A stretch of DNA of 64,000 bases from Nocardia camponoti (GTDB lineage Bacteria; Actinomycetota; Actinomycetes; Mycobacteriales; Mycobacteriaceae). Where the stretch lies: contig NZ_BMMW01000001.1 of NCBI RefSeq assembly GCF_014646135.1, positions 1,009,570 through 1,073,569 on the forward strand, in the 5' to 3' direction. The notes under the pieces were generated by a model. That model made no database searches, had not been told where the DNA came from, and was given only the letters and a program-made list of their open reading frames with translations. The position numbers and the translations under genes are program-made. This document shows, one piece after another, positions 44,036 to 54,158 of this stretch. Positions within the stretch are counted from its first letter, which is position 1, and every line of letters begins with the position of its first letter.

Positions 44036-44536
44036 TCAGGCGCAAGCCGGGGAGGTCTGGCCGAAGTTGGTCAGCATCGTGCATGCCCACGCCTTCTGGA
44101 TCTTCCACTTGCCGTCTTCAGCGACGAACGGGACGTCGACCACGTTGGTCTGGCCGTTCACGGTGAAGTTGGCCTTCGCGTTCACCGCGTCGCCGAAGGA
44201 GGTGACCTCGGTGACCTCAACCAGCACGTTCGCGTCCTTGGCGGCCTGCGCGAGACGGTTCGGCAGGCCAGCATCGGCCTGGCCGCCCTGCACGAAGTCG
44301 AGCTTCTCCTCGTTCGGCACCGACGGGTCGAGCGCGGTGGTGAGCTGGGCGCTGAGGTCGGCGACCGTGGGCACCGGAGGCAGGTTCGTCGCCGCTGACG
44401 TGGTCGTCTTGATGCTGGTGGTGGCCTTGGCGGCCGGCTTGGTTGTGCCCTTGTCGTCGCTGCACGCACTCATGCCAAGCGCGGCAACAACCACGAGTCC
44501 AGCGATCGCGACACGTCCGGTCTTACGAAACTTCAT
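44036..44536 (-). CDS. MTB12-like secreted lipoprotein
   Basis: A 166-residue lipoprotein (lipobox GMSAC at about residues 21-25), with a Thr/Ala/Lys-rich linker and a domain of about 110 residues like the low-molecular-weight antigen MTB12/CFP2 of mycobacteria, an NTF2-like fold. Stretches are PVPTVADLSAQLTTALDPSV and NVVDVPFVAEDGKWKIQKAW. Function unknown. Two cysteines near the C-terminus may form a disulphide. It stands alone on the minus strand between the Fic operon and a TSUP gene. Confidence 0.8.
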   Translation of the reverse strand: MKFRKTGRVAIAGLVVVAALGMSACSDDKGTTKPAAKATTSIKTTTSAATNLPPVPTVADLSAQLTTALDPSVPNEEKLDFVQGGQADAGLPNRLAQAAKDANVLVEVTEVTSFGDAVNAKANFTVNGQTNVVDVPFVAEDGKWKIQKAWACTMLTNFGQTSPACA

Positions 44537-44602
44537 CCACTCGTCCTTATTTGTTCGGTCAGCAGCGCGAGTCGCGCTGTCGTGCGCGCCGACGCTACCG
44601 AG

Positions 44603-44722
44603 TCAGATTGTGGAAACCCTGAGATCCACGCCTTGACCGCCGTCGACGTGCAGCACAGTACCGGCCGCGTCGCCGTTACGCGCAACGGCGAGAACAACTT
44701 CGAACGCTCGCGACGGCGTTAA
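44603..44722 (-). pseudogene. Possible remnant of a short-chain dehydrogenase C-terminus
   Basis: In the gap between the MTB12-like and TSUP genes, a minus-strand frame ending at 44603 reads SRAFEVVLAVARNGDAAGTV, then LHVDGGQGVDLRVSTI. TGTVLHVDGG-like endings are typical of short-chain dehydrogenases (the last strand and helix). No start or Rossmann motif precedes it, so it would be a stub left by deletion when the TSUP gene was joined on. Confidence 0.35.
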
Positions 44723-45453
44723 GGCAGCAGATACAGCGCGAGGCCGAGTCCGCCTATGCCAACCCCAACGCGCAGCGCGTTTGGCGGGATCACCTTTACC
44801 GTCGGCGGCCCACACCAGCCGCCGACGAACGCGCCGAGTCCCAGCGCGACAGCCGCCGCCCAATGCACCGGTCCGAAGATCGCGAAGCCAACGGCGGCAA
44901 CGAGATTCGCGATGCCGAGCAGGAAACTCTTCAAAACTGAAGCGCTCCACACCGTTTCGGAACTGACGAGCATCATCATCGACAGGTAGATCACGCCAGC
45001 GCCCGCGCCGAAGTACCCGCCATAAATCGCGATCAGGAACACCCCAAGCGGCACCACCCACGGCGCGTTCAGCTCACCGATGTGCCGCCGCACCACCGGT
45101 TGCACAAGCAACGCGAGCGACGCGAGCGCGACAAGGAACGGCACGATCACCTCGAATGCCCCCGCAGGAGCGACAAGCAGCGCGACCGCGCCAATCACCC
45201 CGCCGATCGCCGACAGCACCGACCAGACAACAAGCGTCTTGCCGCGCCCAACGAGCTCGCGCCCCGAATTGGCGGTCGCCCCGACCCCAACGGCCACCAT
45301 CGCGACGGTGTTCGTCACGTTCGCGGTCACCGGCGGCAGCCCGGCAGCAAGCAACGCTGGGTAGGAAACAATCGAGGCCATCCCAGTGACAAAACCGATC
45401 AAGCCGGTAAAGAATCCCGCGACGACCAGCAAGAACAAGTCGAGCGCAGTCAC
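44719..45453 (-). CDS. TauE/SafE (TSUP) family permease 2
   Basis: A 244-residue membrane protein with eight hydrophobic segments and the two-fold TSUP pattern (GFVTGMASIVSYPALLAAGL, GVFLIAIYGGYFGAGAGVIY). A paralogue of the island's TSUP protein but diverged. Transport of sulphite or small organic anions is the family role. It starts at GTG 45453 with no clear upstream site. The stretch between it and pdxS contains the pdxS terminator, so it has its own promoter. Confidence 0.85.
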   Translation of the reverse strand: MTALDLFLLVVAGFFTGLIGFVTGMASIVSYPALLAAGLPPVTANVTNTVAMVAVGVGATANSGRELVGRGKTLVVWSVLSAIGGVIGAVALLVAPAGAFEVIVPFLVALASLALLVQPVVRRHIGELNAPWVVPLGVFLIAIYGGYFGAGAGVIYLSMMMLVSSETVWSASVLKSFLLGIANLVAAVGFAIFGPVHWAAAVALGLGAFVGGWCGPPTVKVIPPNALRVGVGIGGLGLALYLLP

Positions 45454-45597
45454 AAGCCGACTGTACGGTATGCACCGCGCCTCACCCCGCCCGGGCCGTT
45501 AGCCCCCGAAACCACTTCGCGCGGCACCGTTACTCGCCTCGGTTCTACAGCGCGTCCCGCAAAGGCCCCGATCGGGGTCACGCGGAACACCTGCGCA

Positions 45598-45632
45598 AAG
45601 AAAACGGGCGGGTGCCGCTAAGCACCCGCCCG
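45598..45632 (-). terminator. Terminator after pdxS
   Basis: CGGGCGGGTGC (45605-45615), loop CGCTAA and GCACCCGCCCG (45622-45632) form an 11-bp perfect stem, followed on the minus strand by TTTTCTTTG. It begins 24 bases after the pdxS stop. Confidence 0.92.
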
Positions 45633-45655
45633 GAAACTCGCTCAGTGAGCGAAGA

Positions 45656-46573
45656 TCACCAACCGCGCTCGGCCAGGCGGTGCGGCTGCGGGATCTCTTC
45701 CACGTTGATGCCAACCATCGCCTCACCAAGGCCGCGCGACACCTTCGCCAGCACGTCCGGGCCGTCGTAGAACGTGGTGGCCTTGACGATCGCGGCCGCG
45801 CGCTGTTCGGGGTTGCCGGACTTGAAGATGCCCGAGCCGACGAACACGCCTTCGGCGCCGAGCTGCATCATCATCGCCGCGTCGGCCGGGGTCGCGATGC
45901 CACCGGCGGTAAACATGACGACGGGCAGCTTGCCGGTCTGGGCGACCTCGCGCACCAGCTCGTACGGCGCCTGCAGTTCCTTCGCGGCGACGAACAGTTC
46001 GTCTTCCGACAGCGACGTCAGGCGACGGATCTCCGCGCGAATCGTGCGCATGTGCGTGGTCGCGTTGGAAACGTCGCCGGTGCCCGCCTCACCCTTCGAG
46101 CGGATCATCGCCGCGCCCTCGGTGATGCGACGCAGCGCCTCGCCCAGGTTCGTCGCCCCACAGACGAAGGGAACGGTGAAGTTCCACTTGTCGATGTGGT
46201 TGGCGTAGTCGGCGGGGGTGAGCACTTCGGACTCGTCGATGTAGTCGACGCCGAGGCTCTGCAGGATCTGCGCCTCAACGAAGTGACCGATGCGCGCCTT
46301 GGCCATGACCGGGATCGACACCGCTTCGATGATGCCGTCGATCATGTCGGGGTCGCTCATGCGCGACACGCCACCCTGGGCGCGAATGTCGGCGGGCACA
46401 CGCTCAAGCGCCATCACGGCGACGGCACCCGCGTCTTCAGCGATCTTGGCCTGATCGGGGGTGACCACGTCCATGATCACGCCACCCTTGAGCATTTCGG
46501 CCATGCCGCGCTTCACGCGCGCGGTGCCGACGGTGTTAGTGGTTTCAGGCGTCGTCGATGTCATGGCGCCCAT
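45656..46573 (-). CDS. pdxS: Pyridoxal 5'-phosphate synthase subunit PdxS
   Basis: A 305-residue TIM-barrel enzyme that makes PLP from ribose 5-phosphate, glyceraldehyde 3-phosphate and ammonia from PdxT. Family stretches are [28 protein letters not shown], the active Lys in [31 protein letters not shown] and [20 protein letters not shown] 46573 or the in-frame ATG at 46564 could start it; neither has a clear site. In mycobacteria pdxS and pdxT lie close together; here the Fic, MTB12 and TSUP genes separate them. Confidence 0.97.
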   Translation of the reverse strand: MGAMTSTTPETTNTVGTARVKRGMAEMLKGGVIMDVVTPDQAKIAEDAGAVAVMALERVPADIRAQGGVSRMSDPDMIDGIIEAVSIPVMAKARIGHFVEAQILQSLGVDYIDESEVLTPADYANHIDKWNFTVPFVCGATNLGEALRRITEGAAMIRSKGEAGTGDVSNATTHMRTIRAEIRRLTSLSEDELFVAAKELQAPYELVREVAQTGKLPVVMFTAGGIATPADAAMMMQLGAEGVFVGSGIFKSGNPEQRAAAIVKATTFYDGPDVLAKVSRGLGEAMVGINVEEIPQPHRLAERGW

Positions 46574-46669
46574 TCTAGAGCCGCCCGAAAGCGGCCTTCA
46601 TAGCCAGTTGCAGTGCACTGGCCTTGCTACAACCTGCGGATTTGCCGACGACACGCCCGACTGGACCGC

Positions 46670-47689
46670 TCAGCGAATTGACCGAACAACCGGTTCCGTG
46701 TCGGCGGCGGCCGCCAACGCGGCCTCGGCGACCAACTCGTCCAAGTGGTACGGATATACCGATTCTCCGCGCGCGTCGAGCGCCTTGATATCGGCGGGCG
46801 CGCACCAGCGGTGGCCCGTAATCGTGTCTCGCTCAAGCTGACTCAGCCCCACCGGGCGCGGTTCGAAACGCGACACCCGCAGCGTGAAGAACAGTTCTTC
46901 CGACCGCGTGAGCTCCCCATCGAAGGGAAAAACCGCGACGCGTCGCCAAATCGGGCCCCGTAACGCCGATGGGTCAGCGCGATGCCCGGTCTCCTCATGC
47001 AGCTCGCGCACCGCCGCTTCGCGCAGGTTCTCCCCCGGCTCAACTCCACCGCCGACGGTGAACCAAAATGACACATCCGGCGCCTGCGGATCGTGCCCGC
47101 GCAGCAACAGCACACGGTCGCGCTCATCGAGCAGCACAACGCGCGCCGACGTGCGGGTGGTGTGCACCTCAAGCCCGGTCGACGCGGCGGGCGTTGCCCG
47201 TTCGGTGATTTCGAAATAGTGCGGCAGCGGCGCGGTGCCGCCGAGGTGCAGCAACCGAACCGGTCGACGCGTTCGCAAAGCCAGGGTGTCGCGAACGGCG
47301 TCGTTGTGGAAGCGACGGGCGATGAGCACCCGCGCTTCGGCATCAGCCAACTCCGCGACCAACTGCGGTCGCAGATCGCCAATATCCACCGTCGACAGTG
47401 CCGCTGACAATTGGTTTTCCACCGTTTCGCGTTCCCCGCGATCGGCCCGCTCGGCACGATCAGCGAGCGAAGCGAGCGCGGTGGTGTCGGCAGCGACCGA
47501 CATCGCGATCGCGCGCGCGACCACCGCCCGCCGCGCCAACGCGGCGTCGAGGGCCTGCCATGACTGGTCCGAACGCACGTGCAGCCGGTCGAGCCGGTTG
47601 GCCGTCGACGCGGCCCAAATACCCAACGCGAGCACGAGCAGTGCGACGATCCCCAGAATCAGGATCGTTGTTGCGGAGAAGGTGATCAT
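46670..47689 (-). CDS. Membrane-anchored NUDIX hydrolase (Rv2609c-like)
   Basis: A 339-residue protein with one N-terminal transmembrane helix (about residues 8-27), a helical linker (NRLDRLHVRSDQSWQALDAA) and a C-terminal NUDIX domain with an intact box (GGGVEPGENLREAAVRELHE, then ETG). It would cleave a nucleoside-diphosphate-linked substrate at the membrane. The ATG at 47689 overlaps the pimA stop (ATGA), as for Rv2609c after pimA in M. tuberculosis, suggesting a link with phosphatidylinositol mannoside synthesis, although none is proven. Confidence 0.88.
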   Translation of the reverse strand: MITFSATTILILGIVALLVLALGIWAASTANRLDRLHVRSDQSWQALDAALARRAVVARAIAMSVAADTTALASLADRAERADRGERETVENQLSAALSTVDIGDLRPQLVAELADAEARVLIARRFHNDAVRDTLALRTRRPVRLLHLGGTAPLPHYFEITERATPAASTGLEVHTTRTSARVVLLDERDRVLLLRGHDPQAPDVSFWFTVGGGVEPGENLREAAVRELHEETGHRADPSALRGPIWRRVAVFPFDGELTRSEELFFTLRVSRFEPRPVGLSQLERDTITGHRWCAPADIKALDARGESVYPYHLDELVAEAALAAAADTEPVVRSIR

Positions 47690-48810
47690 CCGGCGGCCCG
47701 CACACGGTAATCGCCAACGGTGACGGTCTCGTACACCCGCAGGATCTGTTCGGCAACGACAGGCCAGTCGTATTCAGCGACGACCTGAGTTGCGGTGCGC
47801 ACCAAGCGATCTCGCGTTTCCGAGTCGGTGAGCACGGTGTCGATCGCGCGGGCGAGCGCGGCCGAGTCGCCGATCGGGGTGAGCATCCCGGCGGCACCGT
47901 CACGCAGCACGCGCCGGAACGCGTCGAGTTCGCTCGCGACAACGGGCGTGCCCGCGGCCATCGCCTCGATCAGAATGATGCCGAAGCTTTCGCCGCCGAG
48001 GTTAGGCGCGATGTAGACGTCGGCGCTGCGCATCGCGGCAGCCTTCTCCTCGTCGGAAACCTGCCCAAGGAACCGCAGATGCGACGCGAGATCGCCTGCC
48101 TCCCTACGCAATCGGTCTTCGTCACCGCGCCCGACAATCAACAACTCAACGTCGGGGTACCGCTCAACCACCTCGGGCAACGCGCCGAGTAACACGTCCA
48201 TCCCCTTGCGCGGCTCGTCGTATCGACCGAGAAACAGCACGGTTTTGCCCGCGCGCGGGTACCCGTCAAGGGGCTCGCCGCGCGTAAACGCCGACACGTC
48301 GACACCATTGGGGATTTCCACCGCGTCCGACCCGAGCGCTTCAACCTGCCAGCGGCGCGCGAGTTCGGACACGGCGATCCGCCCAGCGATCTTCTCGTGA
48401 TACGGGCGCAGCACACCTTGAAAAGTGCTGAGCACCAACGACTTTGTCGTCGACGTGTGGAACGTCGCGACGATCGGCCCCTCGGCGATCTTGAGCGCGA
48501 GCATCGACAAACTGGGCGCGTTCGGCTCGTGAATGTGGAGCACGTCGAAGTCGTTCGACTCGATCCACCGCCGAATGCGGGTGTAAGCCATCGGCCCGAA
48601 CGACAGTCGCGCGACCGACCCGTTGTACGGGATCGCGACAGCGCGACCCGCCGAAACGACGAAGTCGGGCAGCGGCGTGTCGTCGGAGGCGGGCGCGAGC
48701 ACGCTCACCTGATGACCACGCTCGATGAACACGCGCGCGAGCTCGACGACGTGCGCCTGCACCCCGCCCGGCACATCAAACGAATACGGGCAGACCATGC
48801 CGATTTTCAC
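47686..48810 (-). CDS. pimA: Phosphatidylinositol mannosyltransferase PimA
   Basis: A 374-residue GT4 (GT-B fold) enzyme that adds the first mannose from GDP-mannose to phosphatidylinositol on the inner face of the membrane. Features: MVCPYSFDVPGGVQAHV at the N-terminus, LGRYDEPRKGMDVLLGA and the nucleotide-sugar motif GESFGIILIEAMAAGTPVV. GTG 48810 overlaps the acyltransferase stop (GTGA); an extension of 22 codons lies inside that gene. It is essential in mycobacteria. Confidence 0.96.
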   Translation of the reverse strand: MKIGMVCPYSFDVPGGVQAHVVELARVFIERGHQVSVLAPASDDTPLPDFVVSAGRAVAIPYNGSVARLSFGPMAYTRIRRWIESNDFDVLHIHEPNAPSLSMLALKIAEGPIVATFHTSTTKSLVLSTFQGVLRPYHEKIAGRIAVSELARRWQVEALGSDAVEIPNGVDVSAFTRGEPLDGYPRAGKTVLFLGRYDEPRKGMDVLLGALPEVVERYPDVELLIVGRGDEDRLRREAGDLASHLRFLGQVSDEEKAAAMRSADVYIAPNLGGESFGIILIEAMAAGTPVVASELDAFRRVLRDGAAGMLTPIGDSAALARAIDTVLTDSETRDRLVRTATQVVAEYDWPVVAEQILRVYETVTVGDYRVRAAG

Positions 48811-49730
48811 CGGCTGCCCCCGGCCTGTTGCTGAGCGATGCGCGCGAGCCGCTCGGGCGACAGATCCGCTTCCCACAGCGGCTGCAGCATGTGCCAGTCG
48901 GCGGGGTGTTCGGCGATATTCGCGGCGAAACAGTCGGCGAGCTGTTGGGTCGCGTCGGCAACACCACGCGAAACGTCAAGCGGCGCACCGGTTTTCAAGC
49001 CCCAGTTTTCGCTGCCGTCGGGGTTGGTGGTGAACCACGCGTGCACCGGCATCAACGCCGCGCCAGTTTCGATCGCCAATTTGGCCGCCCCGGCGGGCAT
49101 CCAGGTTCGTTCGCCGAAAAAGTCGACGGGGACACCTTTGCCGGTGAGGTCACGTTCGCCCATGAGACACACGATGCGATTGTGCCGCAAGCGGTCGGCT
49201 AATTGCGTGAACGGCGGGGCTTCGCCGCCGGTCAGCGGGAACACTTCGAACCCGAGGCTCTCGCGATAGGCGACGAACCGCTCGAAAAGCGACTCCGGCT
49301 TGAGCCGTTCGGCGACGGTGGTGAGGTTGCCGTAATGCTGAATCAGCCAGACGCCAGCCATGTCCCAGTTACCCGAATGCGGGAGGACGAAGACAATGCC
49401 GTTGCCGCGTTCGAGGGCGGCGTCGACGTGTTCGAGGCCGTCGACGTAGTAGTCGATCTTGGTGTGGTCCATGCTCGGCAGCCGAAACGCCTCACGCCAG
49501 TACCGCGCGTACGAGCGCATGCTCGCGCTCATCAGCTCGGCAGGCACCTCAGCGGGCGCGACGCCAAGCACGCGCGCGAGGTTGCGCCGCAACTGTTCGG
49601 GGCCACCCTTGCGCACCGCGCGGTTCGCGCCAGCATCAAATACTTTGCGCACCAACGATTCTGGCGCGCTACGCACCAGTCGCCAGCCCGCGGCATAGCC
49701 GAGGTCACTCAGCCGCTCGGCAACTGTCAC
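48807..49730 (-). CDS. patA: Phosphatidylinositol mannoside acyltransferase
   Basis: A 307-residue lipid A acyltransferase-like enzyme that acylates the mannose on phosphatidylinositol mannoside. The catalytic H-x4-D/E site is LPHSGNWDMAG (about residues 126-136), and MGERDLTGKGVPVDFFGERT and AALMPVHAWF are also family landmarks. GTG 49730 overlaps the pgsA stop (GTGA). A longer frame to 50087 lies inside pgsA and is not used. The pgsA, patA, pimA order matches mycobacteria. Confidence 0.93.
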   Translation of the reverse strand: MTVAERLSDLGYAAGWRLVRSAPESLVRKVFDAGANRAVRKGGPEQLRRNLARVLGVAPAEVPAELMSASMRSYARYWREAFRLPSMDHTKIDYYVDGLEHVDAALERGNGIVFVLPHSGNWDMAGVWLIQHYGNLTTVAERLKPESLFERFVAYRESLGFEVFPLTGGEAPPFTQLADRLRHNRIVCLMGERDLTGKGVPVDFFGERTWMPAGAAKLAIETGAALMPVHAWFTTNPDGSENWGLKTGAPLDVSRGVADATQQLADCFAANIAEHPADWHMLQPLWEADLSPERLARIAQQQAGGSR

Positions 49731-50395
49731 GAACCCGACCCTTCCGTTGACTCCTGAGGTGCGATCACCGTGCGCGCACCGGGCGAATTCCGCACGGCGA
49801 GCACCCGCTGAAACACCGTGATCACGCTCAACACGGCAAGCACCCACATCGCGACATACACCGACCAGGTGAGCCAGCCGATACCGAAATACCCACCGAT
49901 GCCGGTGAACCCGGCGCCAACAAGCCCGATGACAAGGCGGTCGGGACGCTCGATGAGCCCGCCGTCGGCCGAAAGCCCGCTCGCTTCGGCACGCGCCTTC
50001 GCATAGGAGATGACCTGCGAGGTGACGAGCACGATCAACGTGGCGACGAGCAATGACTTGCTGTGCTCGTGATAGATCGCCCACCACGCGAGACCGGCGA
50101 AGATCGCACCGTCAGCGACCCGATCGCAGGTGGCGTCGAGCACCGCGCCGTACTTCGTTCCGCCGCCACGCGCGCGGGCCATCGCCCCGTCGAGCATGTC
50201 GAACATGACAAAAAGCCAGATGACCATCGCACCCCAAAACAGGTGCCCGGTCGGGAACAGCGTGACCGCCGCGACAATCGACGCGACGGTCCCGATGAGC
50301 GTCATCGTGTCCGGTGTTAATCCGGTACGCACGAGCGCTTTGCCCAGCGGCGCAGTCGCTTTCGCAAACGTCTGGCGGCCGAAGATGCTGAGCAC
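49727..50395 (-). CDS. pgsA: Phosphatidylinositol phosphate synthase
   Basis: A 222-residue CDP-alcohol phosphatidyltransferase that joins CDP-diacylglycerol and inositol phosphate. The signature D-G-x2-A-R-x8-G-x3-D-x3-D appears as MLDGAMARARGGGTKYGAVLD and then ATCDR (aspartates bind metal). Six hydrophobic helices. I chose GTG 50395 because GGAGG lies ten bases upstream and the resulting N-terminus (VLSIFGRQTFAKATAPL) fits mycobacterial PgsA; GTG 50413 is an alternative. It starts six bases beyond the HIT gene stop. Confidence 0.93.
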   Translation of the reverse strand: MLSIFGRQTFAKATAPLGKALVRTGLTPDTMTLIGTVASIVAAVTLFPTGHLFWGAMVIWLFVMFDMLDGAMARARGGGTKYGAVLDATCDRVADGAIFAGLAWWAIYHEHSKSLLVATLIVLVTSQVISYAKARAEASGLSADGGLIERPDRLVIGLVGAGFTGIGGYFGIGWLTWSVYVAMWVLAVLSVITVFQRVLAVRNSPGARTVIAPQESTEGSGS

Positions 50396-50400
50396 TTGAG

Positions 50401-50937
50401 TTATTCCTCCCACGCCTCCGCCAGTAACTGTCGCGTTTCACGCAACAGTTGCGGCATGACTTTCACCCCGCCGACCACGGTGATGAAGTTCGCGTCCCCA
50501 CTCCAGCGCGGAACAATGTGCTGGTGCAGGTGGTCGGCAAGCGAACCACCGGCCACGCCGCCAAGGTTGAGACCAACGTTGAATCCGGCAGGTCGCGAGA
50601 CCCGCTTCATCACGCGAATGGCCTGCTGGGTGAACGACATCAGCTCCGCGCTTTCGGCGGCGGTGAGGTCTTCCAAATCAGCTACTCGGCGGTAAGGCAC
50701 CACCATCATGTGCCCTGGGTTGTACGGGTACAAGTTGAGGACGGCGTAAACGTGCTCACCTCGGGCGATGACGAGCCCGTCTTCGTCCGACATCTTGGGA
50801 ATGTCGGTAAACGGATGCCCAGTCGCATCTTTGGGTTTCACCTCACCGGTGATGTAGGACATCCGGTACGGCGTCCATAGCCGTTGCAGGCGGTCGGGTG
50901 CGCCCGCGCCCGCGTCGGTGACGGCGTCCTCGCTCAT
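50401..50937 (-). CDS. HIT-domain protein (Ap4A phosphorylase-like)
   Basis: A 178-residue HIT hydrolase or phosphorylase of dinucleoside polyphosphates such as Ap4A. The HIT motif is [10 protein letters not shown] with the histidine triad, and [18 protein letters not shown] is the nucleotide-binding strand region. M. tuberculosis Rv2613c, at the same position beside thrS, is known as an Ap4A phosphorylase. The ATG at 50937 overlaps the thrS stop (ATGA), coupling it to a synthetase, a class of enzyme known to make Ap4A. Confidence 0.92.
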   Translation of the reverse strand: MSEDAVTDAGAGAPDRLQRLWTPYRMSYITGEVKPKDATGHPFTDIPKMSDEDGLVIARGEHVYAVLNLYPYNPGHMMVVPYRRVADLEDLTAAESAELMSFTQQAIRVMKRVSRPAGFNVGLNLGGVAGGSLADHLHQHIVPRWSGDANFITVVGGVKVMPQLLRETRQLLAEAWEE

Positions 50938-52994
50938 GCGGGGGTGCCTGAGACGATTTCGAAGCCCTCAGCGGTCGGCGACGCGTTTTCGCGGTTGCCC
51001 ACCCATGCGGTGATGGTCGCGATCGCGTCGGCGACCGGCACCGAGTTCACCTGGGTGCCGTCGCGGAAACGGAAGCTGACCGCGTTGGCTTCCACATCGC
51101 GCGCGCCGGCGAGCAGCATGAACGGCACCTTTTGCGCGGTCTGGTTGAAGATTTTCTTCTGCATGCGGTCGTCGCTGCGGTCGACCTGGGCGCGCACGCC
51201 CGCCTTGCGCAGTGCGGCGATGACGCCGTCGAGGTGCTCGGCGAAGTCGGCGGCAACCGGAATGCCAACCACCTGCACCGGCGCGAGCCAGGCCGGGAAC
51301 GCGCCAGCGTAATGCTCGGTGAGCACGCCGAAGAACCGTTCGATCGAGCCGAAAAGCGCACGGTGAATCATCACCGGACGGTGCTTGGCACCATCGGCAC
51401 CGGTGTATTCGAGTTCGAAACGCTCGGGCAGGTTGAAGTCGAGCTGAATGGTCGACATCTGCCAGGTGCGCCCCAGCGCGTCCTTGGCCTGAACCGAGAT
51501 CTTCGGGCCGTAGAACGCGGCGCCGCCCGGGTCGGGAACGAGGTCGAGCCCGGATGCCTCAGCCACCGACGCGAGCGTGGCGGTTGCCTCTTCCCACAGC
51601 TCATCGGACCCGACGAACTTCTTCGGATCCTTGGTCGACAGTTCAAGGTAGAAGTCGTCGAGGCCGTAGTCCTTGAGCAGCGACAACACGAAGTTGAGCG
51701 TGGTGGTGAGCTCCTCGTGCATCTGCTCTTTGGTGCAGTAGATGTGCGCGTCGTCCTGGGTCATGCCACGCACGCGGGTGAGGCCGTGAATCACGCCGGA
51801 CTTCTCGTAGCGATACACCGAACCGAATTCGAAAAGCCGCAGCGGCAGCTCACGATACGAGCGACCGCGCGCCCGGAAAATGAGGTTGTGCATCGGGCAG
51901 TTCATCGGCTTGACGTAGTAGTCCTGGCCGGGCTTGCGCACGGTGCCGTCTTCGTTGAGTTCGGCGTCGAGGTGCATGGCCGGGAACATGCCGTCGCGGT
52001 ACCAGTCGAGGTGGCCGGAGGTTTCGAACAGCGTGCCCTTGGTGATGTGCGGGGTGTTGACGAACTCATAGCCAGCGTCGATATGGCGCTGACGCGAGTA
52101 CTCCTCCATCTCCTTGCGGATGATGCCGCCCTTGGGGTGGAACACCGGCAGGCCCGAGCCAAGCTCGTCGGGGAAGGAGAACAGGTCGAGCTCAAGACCC
52201 AGCTTGCGGTGATCGCGACGCTCCGCTTCGGCGAGCAGGTGCAGGTACTCGTCCATCGCCTCGGTCGACTCCCACGCGGTGCCGTAAATGCGCTGGAGAT
52301 CTTCGCGGTCCTGGTCGCCACGCCAGTACGCGGCCGAGCTGCGGGTGAGCTTGAACGCCGGGATGAACTTGGTGGTTGGGATGTGCGGGCCGCGACACAG
52401 GTCGCCCCACAGCTTCTCGCCGGTGCGCGGGTCGAGGTTGTCGTAAATGGTCAGCTCGTTGCCGCCGACCTCCATGATTTCGGGATCATCAATGCCCGAC
52501 TTGTCGCTGATCAGTTCGAGTTTGAACGGCTCATTCGCCAATTCGACTCGCGCATCATCGATTTCGACGACGCGACGCGAAAAGCGTTGCGCGCCTTTGA
52601 TGATCTTCTTCATCCGCGACTCAAGCTTGGTCAAGTCTTCGGGTGTGAACGGCCGGTCGACGCGGAAGTCGTAGTAAAAGCCATCCTTGATCGGCGGGCC
52701 GATGCCCAGCTTGGCATCGGGGAATTCCTGCTGAACGGCCTGCGCGAGCACGTGCGCTGCCGAGTGCCGGATGACGCTGCGGCCATCTTCGGTGTCGGCG
52801 GCGACGGCTTCGACCTCGACGTCTTCTTCCGGGCTCCACGACAGGTCGCGCAGGTTGCCCTCGGCGTCGCGAACAACGACGATCGTGTCGGGGCCCTTCG
52901 TCGGCAACCCGGCCTCTCGCACCGCCGCTCCCGCGGTAGTCCCGGCCTGCACCCGGACGAGGGCGGCTGGGCTCAAGGGTGCAGAGATGGTCAC
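50934..52994 (-). CDS. thrS: Threonyl-tRNA synthetase
   Basis: A 686-residue class II synthetase charging tRNA-Thr. In order: TGS domain, the editing domain ([20 protein letters not shown]), the catalytic core ([15 protein letters not shown] with the zinc-binding Cys, [33 protein letters not shown]) and the C-terminal anticodon domain ([17 protein letters not shown]). GTG 52994 follows GAGGAG; the extension to 53084 is not supported. It is the first gene of the thrS, HIT, pgsA, patA, pimA and NUDIX chain. Confidence 0.97.
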   Translation of the reverse strand: MTISAPLSPAALVRVQAGTTAGAAVREAGLPTKGPDTIVVVRDAEGNLRDLSWSPEEDVEVEAVAADTEDGRSVIRHSAAHVLAQAVQQEFPDAKLGIGPPIKDGFYYDFRVDRPFTPEDLTKLESRMKKIIKGAQRFSRRVVEIDDARVELANEPFKLELISDKSGIDDPEIMEVGGNELTIYDNLDPRTGEKLWGDLCRGPHIPTTKFIPAFKLTRSSAAYWRGDQDREDLQRIYGTAWESTEAMDEYLHLLAEAERRDHRKLGLELDLFSFPDELGSGLPVFHPKGGIIRKEMEEYSRQRHIDAGYEFVNTPHITKGTLFETSGHLDWYRDGMFPAMHLDAELNEDGTVRKPGQDYYVKPMNCPMHNLIFRARGRSYRELPLRLFEFGSVYRYEKSGVIHGLTRVRGMTQDDAHIYCTKEQMHEELTTTLNFVLSLLKDYGLDDFYLELSTKDPKKFVGSDELWEEATATLASVAEASGLDLVPDPGGAAFYGPKISVQAKDALGRTWQMSTIQLDFNLPERFELEYTGADGAKHRPVMIHRALFGSIERFFGVLTEHYAGAFPAWLAPVQVVGIPVAADFAEHLDGVIAALRKAGVRAQVDRSDDRMQKKIFNQTAQKVPFMLLAGARDVEANAVSFRFRDGTQVNSVPVADAIATITAWVGNRENASPTAEGFEIVSGTPA

Positions 52995-53115
52995 GGGAAC
53001 GACTCCTCGACGTCTCGTCCGGACGAGACGATCCCGCCCGGTGCAGGCAAATGCTGCGAACGCGACAATATTAGCGTCACCCACTGACAGGGATTTCGCT
53101 CAGCCGCTGGCTTCT

Positions 53116-53712
53116 TTAGATTCGTGCTAGGCGCGCGTCGCGCTCGGCTTTCGGCCGTTTCGGGCAGCTTGTGCACATCTCGCAGGTCGGGACCTCGAAA
53201 ACGAGGCAGCAGGAGATGCGGTTCACGAAGGTGCGGGCGTTGACTTCGATGAAGCGCGGCGTTGGGGTGCCGATGTCGGCGGCTAGCTCGGTCGCGATTT
53301 TCGCGCCATGCGCCTGGGTGCCCGCAGCGTCGAGCGCGCGGTTGCCGATGGCGTCGGCGACGACCGCCCAGAGCGCCGCCTTGCCCGCGCCGGACACCGT
53401 CGCGACCTGGTCGATGACGGTGGCGAGCGTTTGGTGCAACGCGGTCGGCTCGGTGGTCGCGGTGCCATAGACACGGTCGATCCCGCCGTCTGGGCGGAGT
53501 TCGCACTCGATGCTGTCGAGCGCCATCGTCGGCTCGGCCGTATTGACTAGCCGCGCTCTAATGACAGGATCGACGAGCGCCGAGGCGAGCATGCACCACC
53601 AGAGCGTGCCACCGACGCGGGCCGCGTCGGTCCCCCACGACGCGCTCATCGCGGCGATCGCGCGCTCAACGAACGCGGGCTCGGCGAGCACGTCGCCGCG
53701 CACGCGACTCAT
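53116..53712 (-). CDS. FhuF-like (2Fe-2S)-binding protein
   Basis: A 198-residue protein whose C-terminus carries the FhuF-type iron-sulphur motif C-C-x10-C-x2-C, seen as ISCCLVFEVPTCEMCTSC. FhuF reduces iron in ferric siderophores inside the cell. The N-terminal part (WGTDAARVGGTLWWCMLAS) matches the family in outline. I chose ATG 53712, overlapping the stop of the next gene (ATGA); ATG 53736 is possible. No siderophore transporter is adjacent. Confidence 0.82.
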   Translation of the reverse strand: MSRVRGDVLAEPAFVERAIAAMSASWGTDAARVGGTLWWCMLASALVDPVIRARLVNTAEPTMALDSIECELRPDGGIDRVYGTATTEPTALHQTLATVIDQVATVSGAGKAALWAVVADAIGNRALDAAGTQAHGAKIATELAADIGTPTPRFIEVNARTFVNRISCCLVFEVPTCEMCTSCPKRPKAERDARLARI

Positions 53713-54158
53713 GACATCAGCGGACTCTTCAACCATGGCCAATCGACTCCGATCCACCCATCGACTAAAGCGAACGTGCCAAGCAACCACATCGTCAGCA
53801 CAACAACAGCGAAAGTTAGTGCGGCACCGGCAATTTTGATGAACCACCCACGCGAGGTGTACCAGTCCATCGCCGTCCGATACTTGCCGCGCACCCACTG
53901 CAAACTGTGGTGCGCCCACACGAATTCGGTGGCGAGAATGCCGAACCCGGCGAACACCAGCGCCCACCCGGGCCCGGGATAGGGAATGGCGATGATGCCC
54001 GCGATCAGCACGAGCCCGCCAATGAGCGCGACGCCGACTCGGTAACCGGCGTTGAGCGTAGGGCGCGCGGCAATGCTGGCCCGGTAGGCGCGCCCACGCG
54101 CCCGCCACCGCCCGACCTCTTCGACCTCAACCTCGGTCTCACTGACTTCGCTGTTCAC
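53709..54158 (-). CDS. PGPGW-type membrane protein (TIGR02611-like)
   Basis: A 149-residue protein with an acidic N-terminus, four hydrophobic segments and the family motif PYPGPGWALVFAGFGILATE at about residues 60-80. The family is common in actinobacteria and of unknown function. GTG 54158 follows a weak site. Divergent from the toxin locus; the 102 bases between should carry promoters for both directions. Confidence 0.82.
   Translation of the reverse strand: MNSEVSETEVEVEEVGRWRARGRAYRASIAARPTLNAGYRVGVALIGGLVLIAGIIAIPYPGPGWALVFAGFGILATEFVWAHHSLQWVRGKYRTAMDWYTSRGWFIKIAGAALTFAVVVLTMWLLGTFALVDGWIGVDWPWLKSPLMS

Noticed and set aside
51132..53087. A 651-codon plus-strand frame opposite thrS
   Set aside because: Antisense of a complete, well-conserved thrS; composition is typical of a shadow frame.
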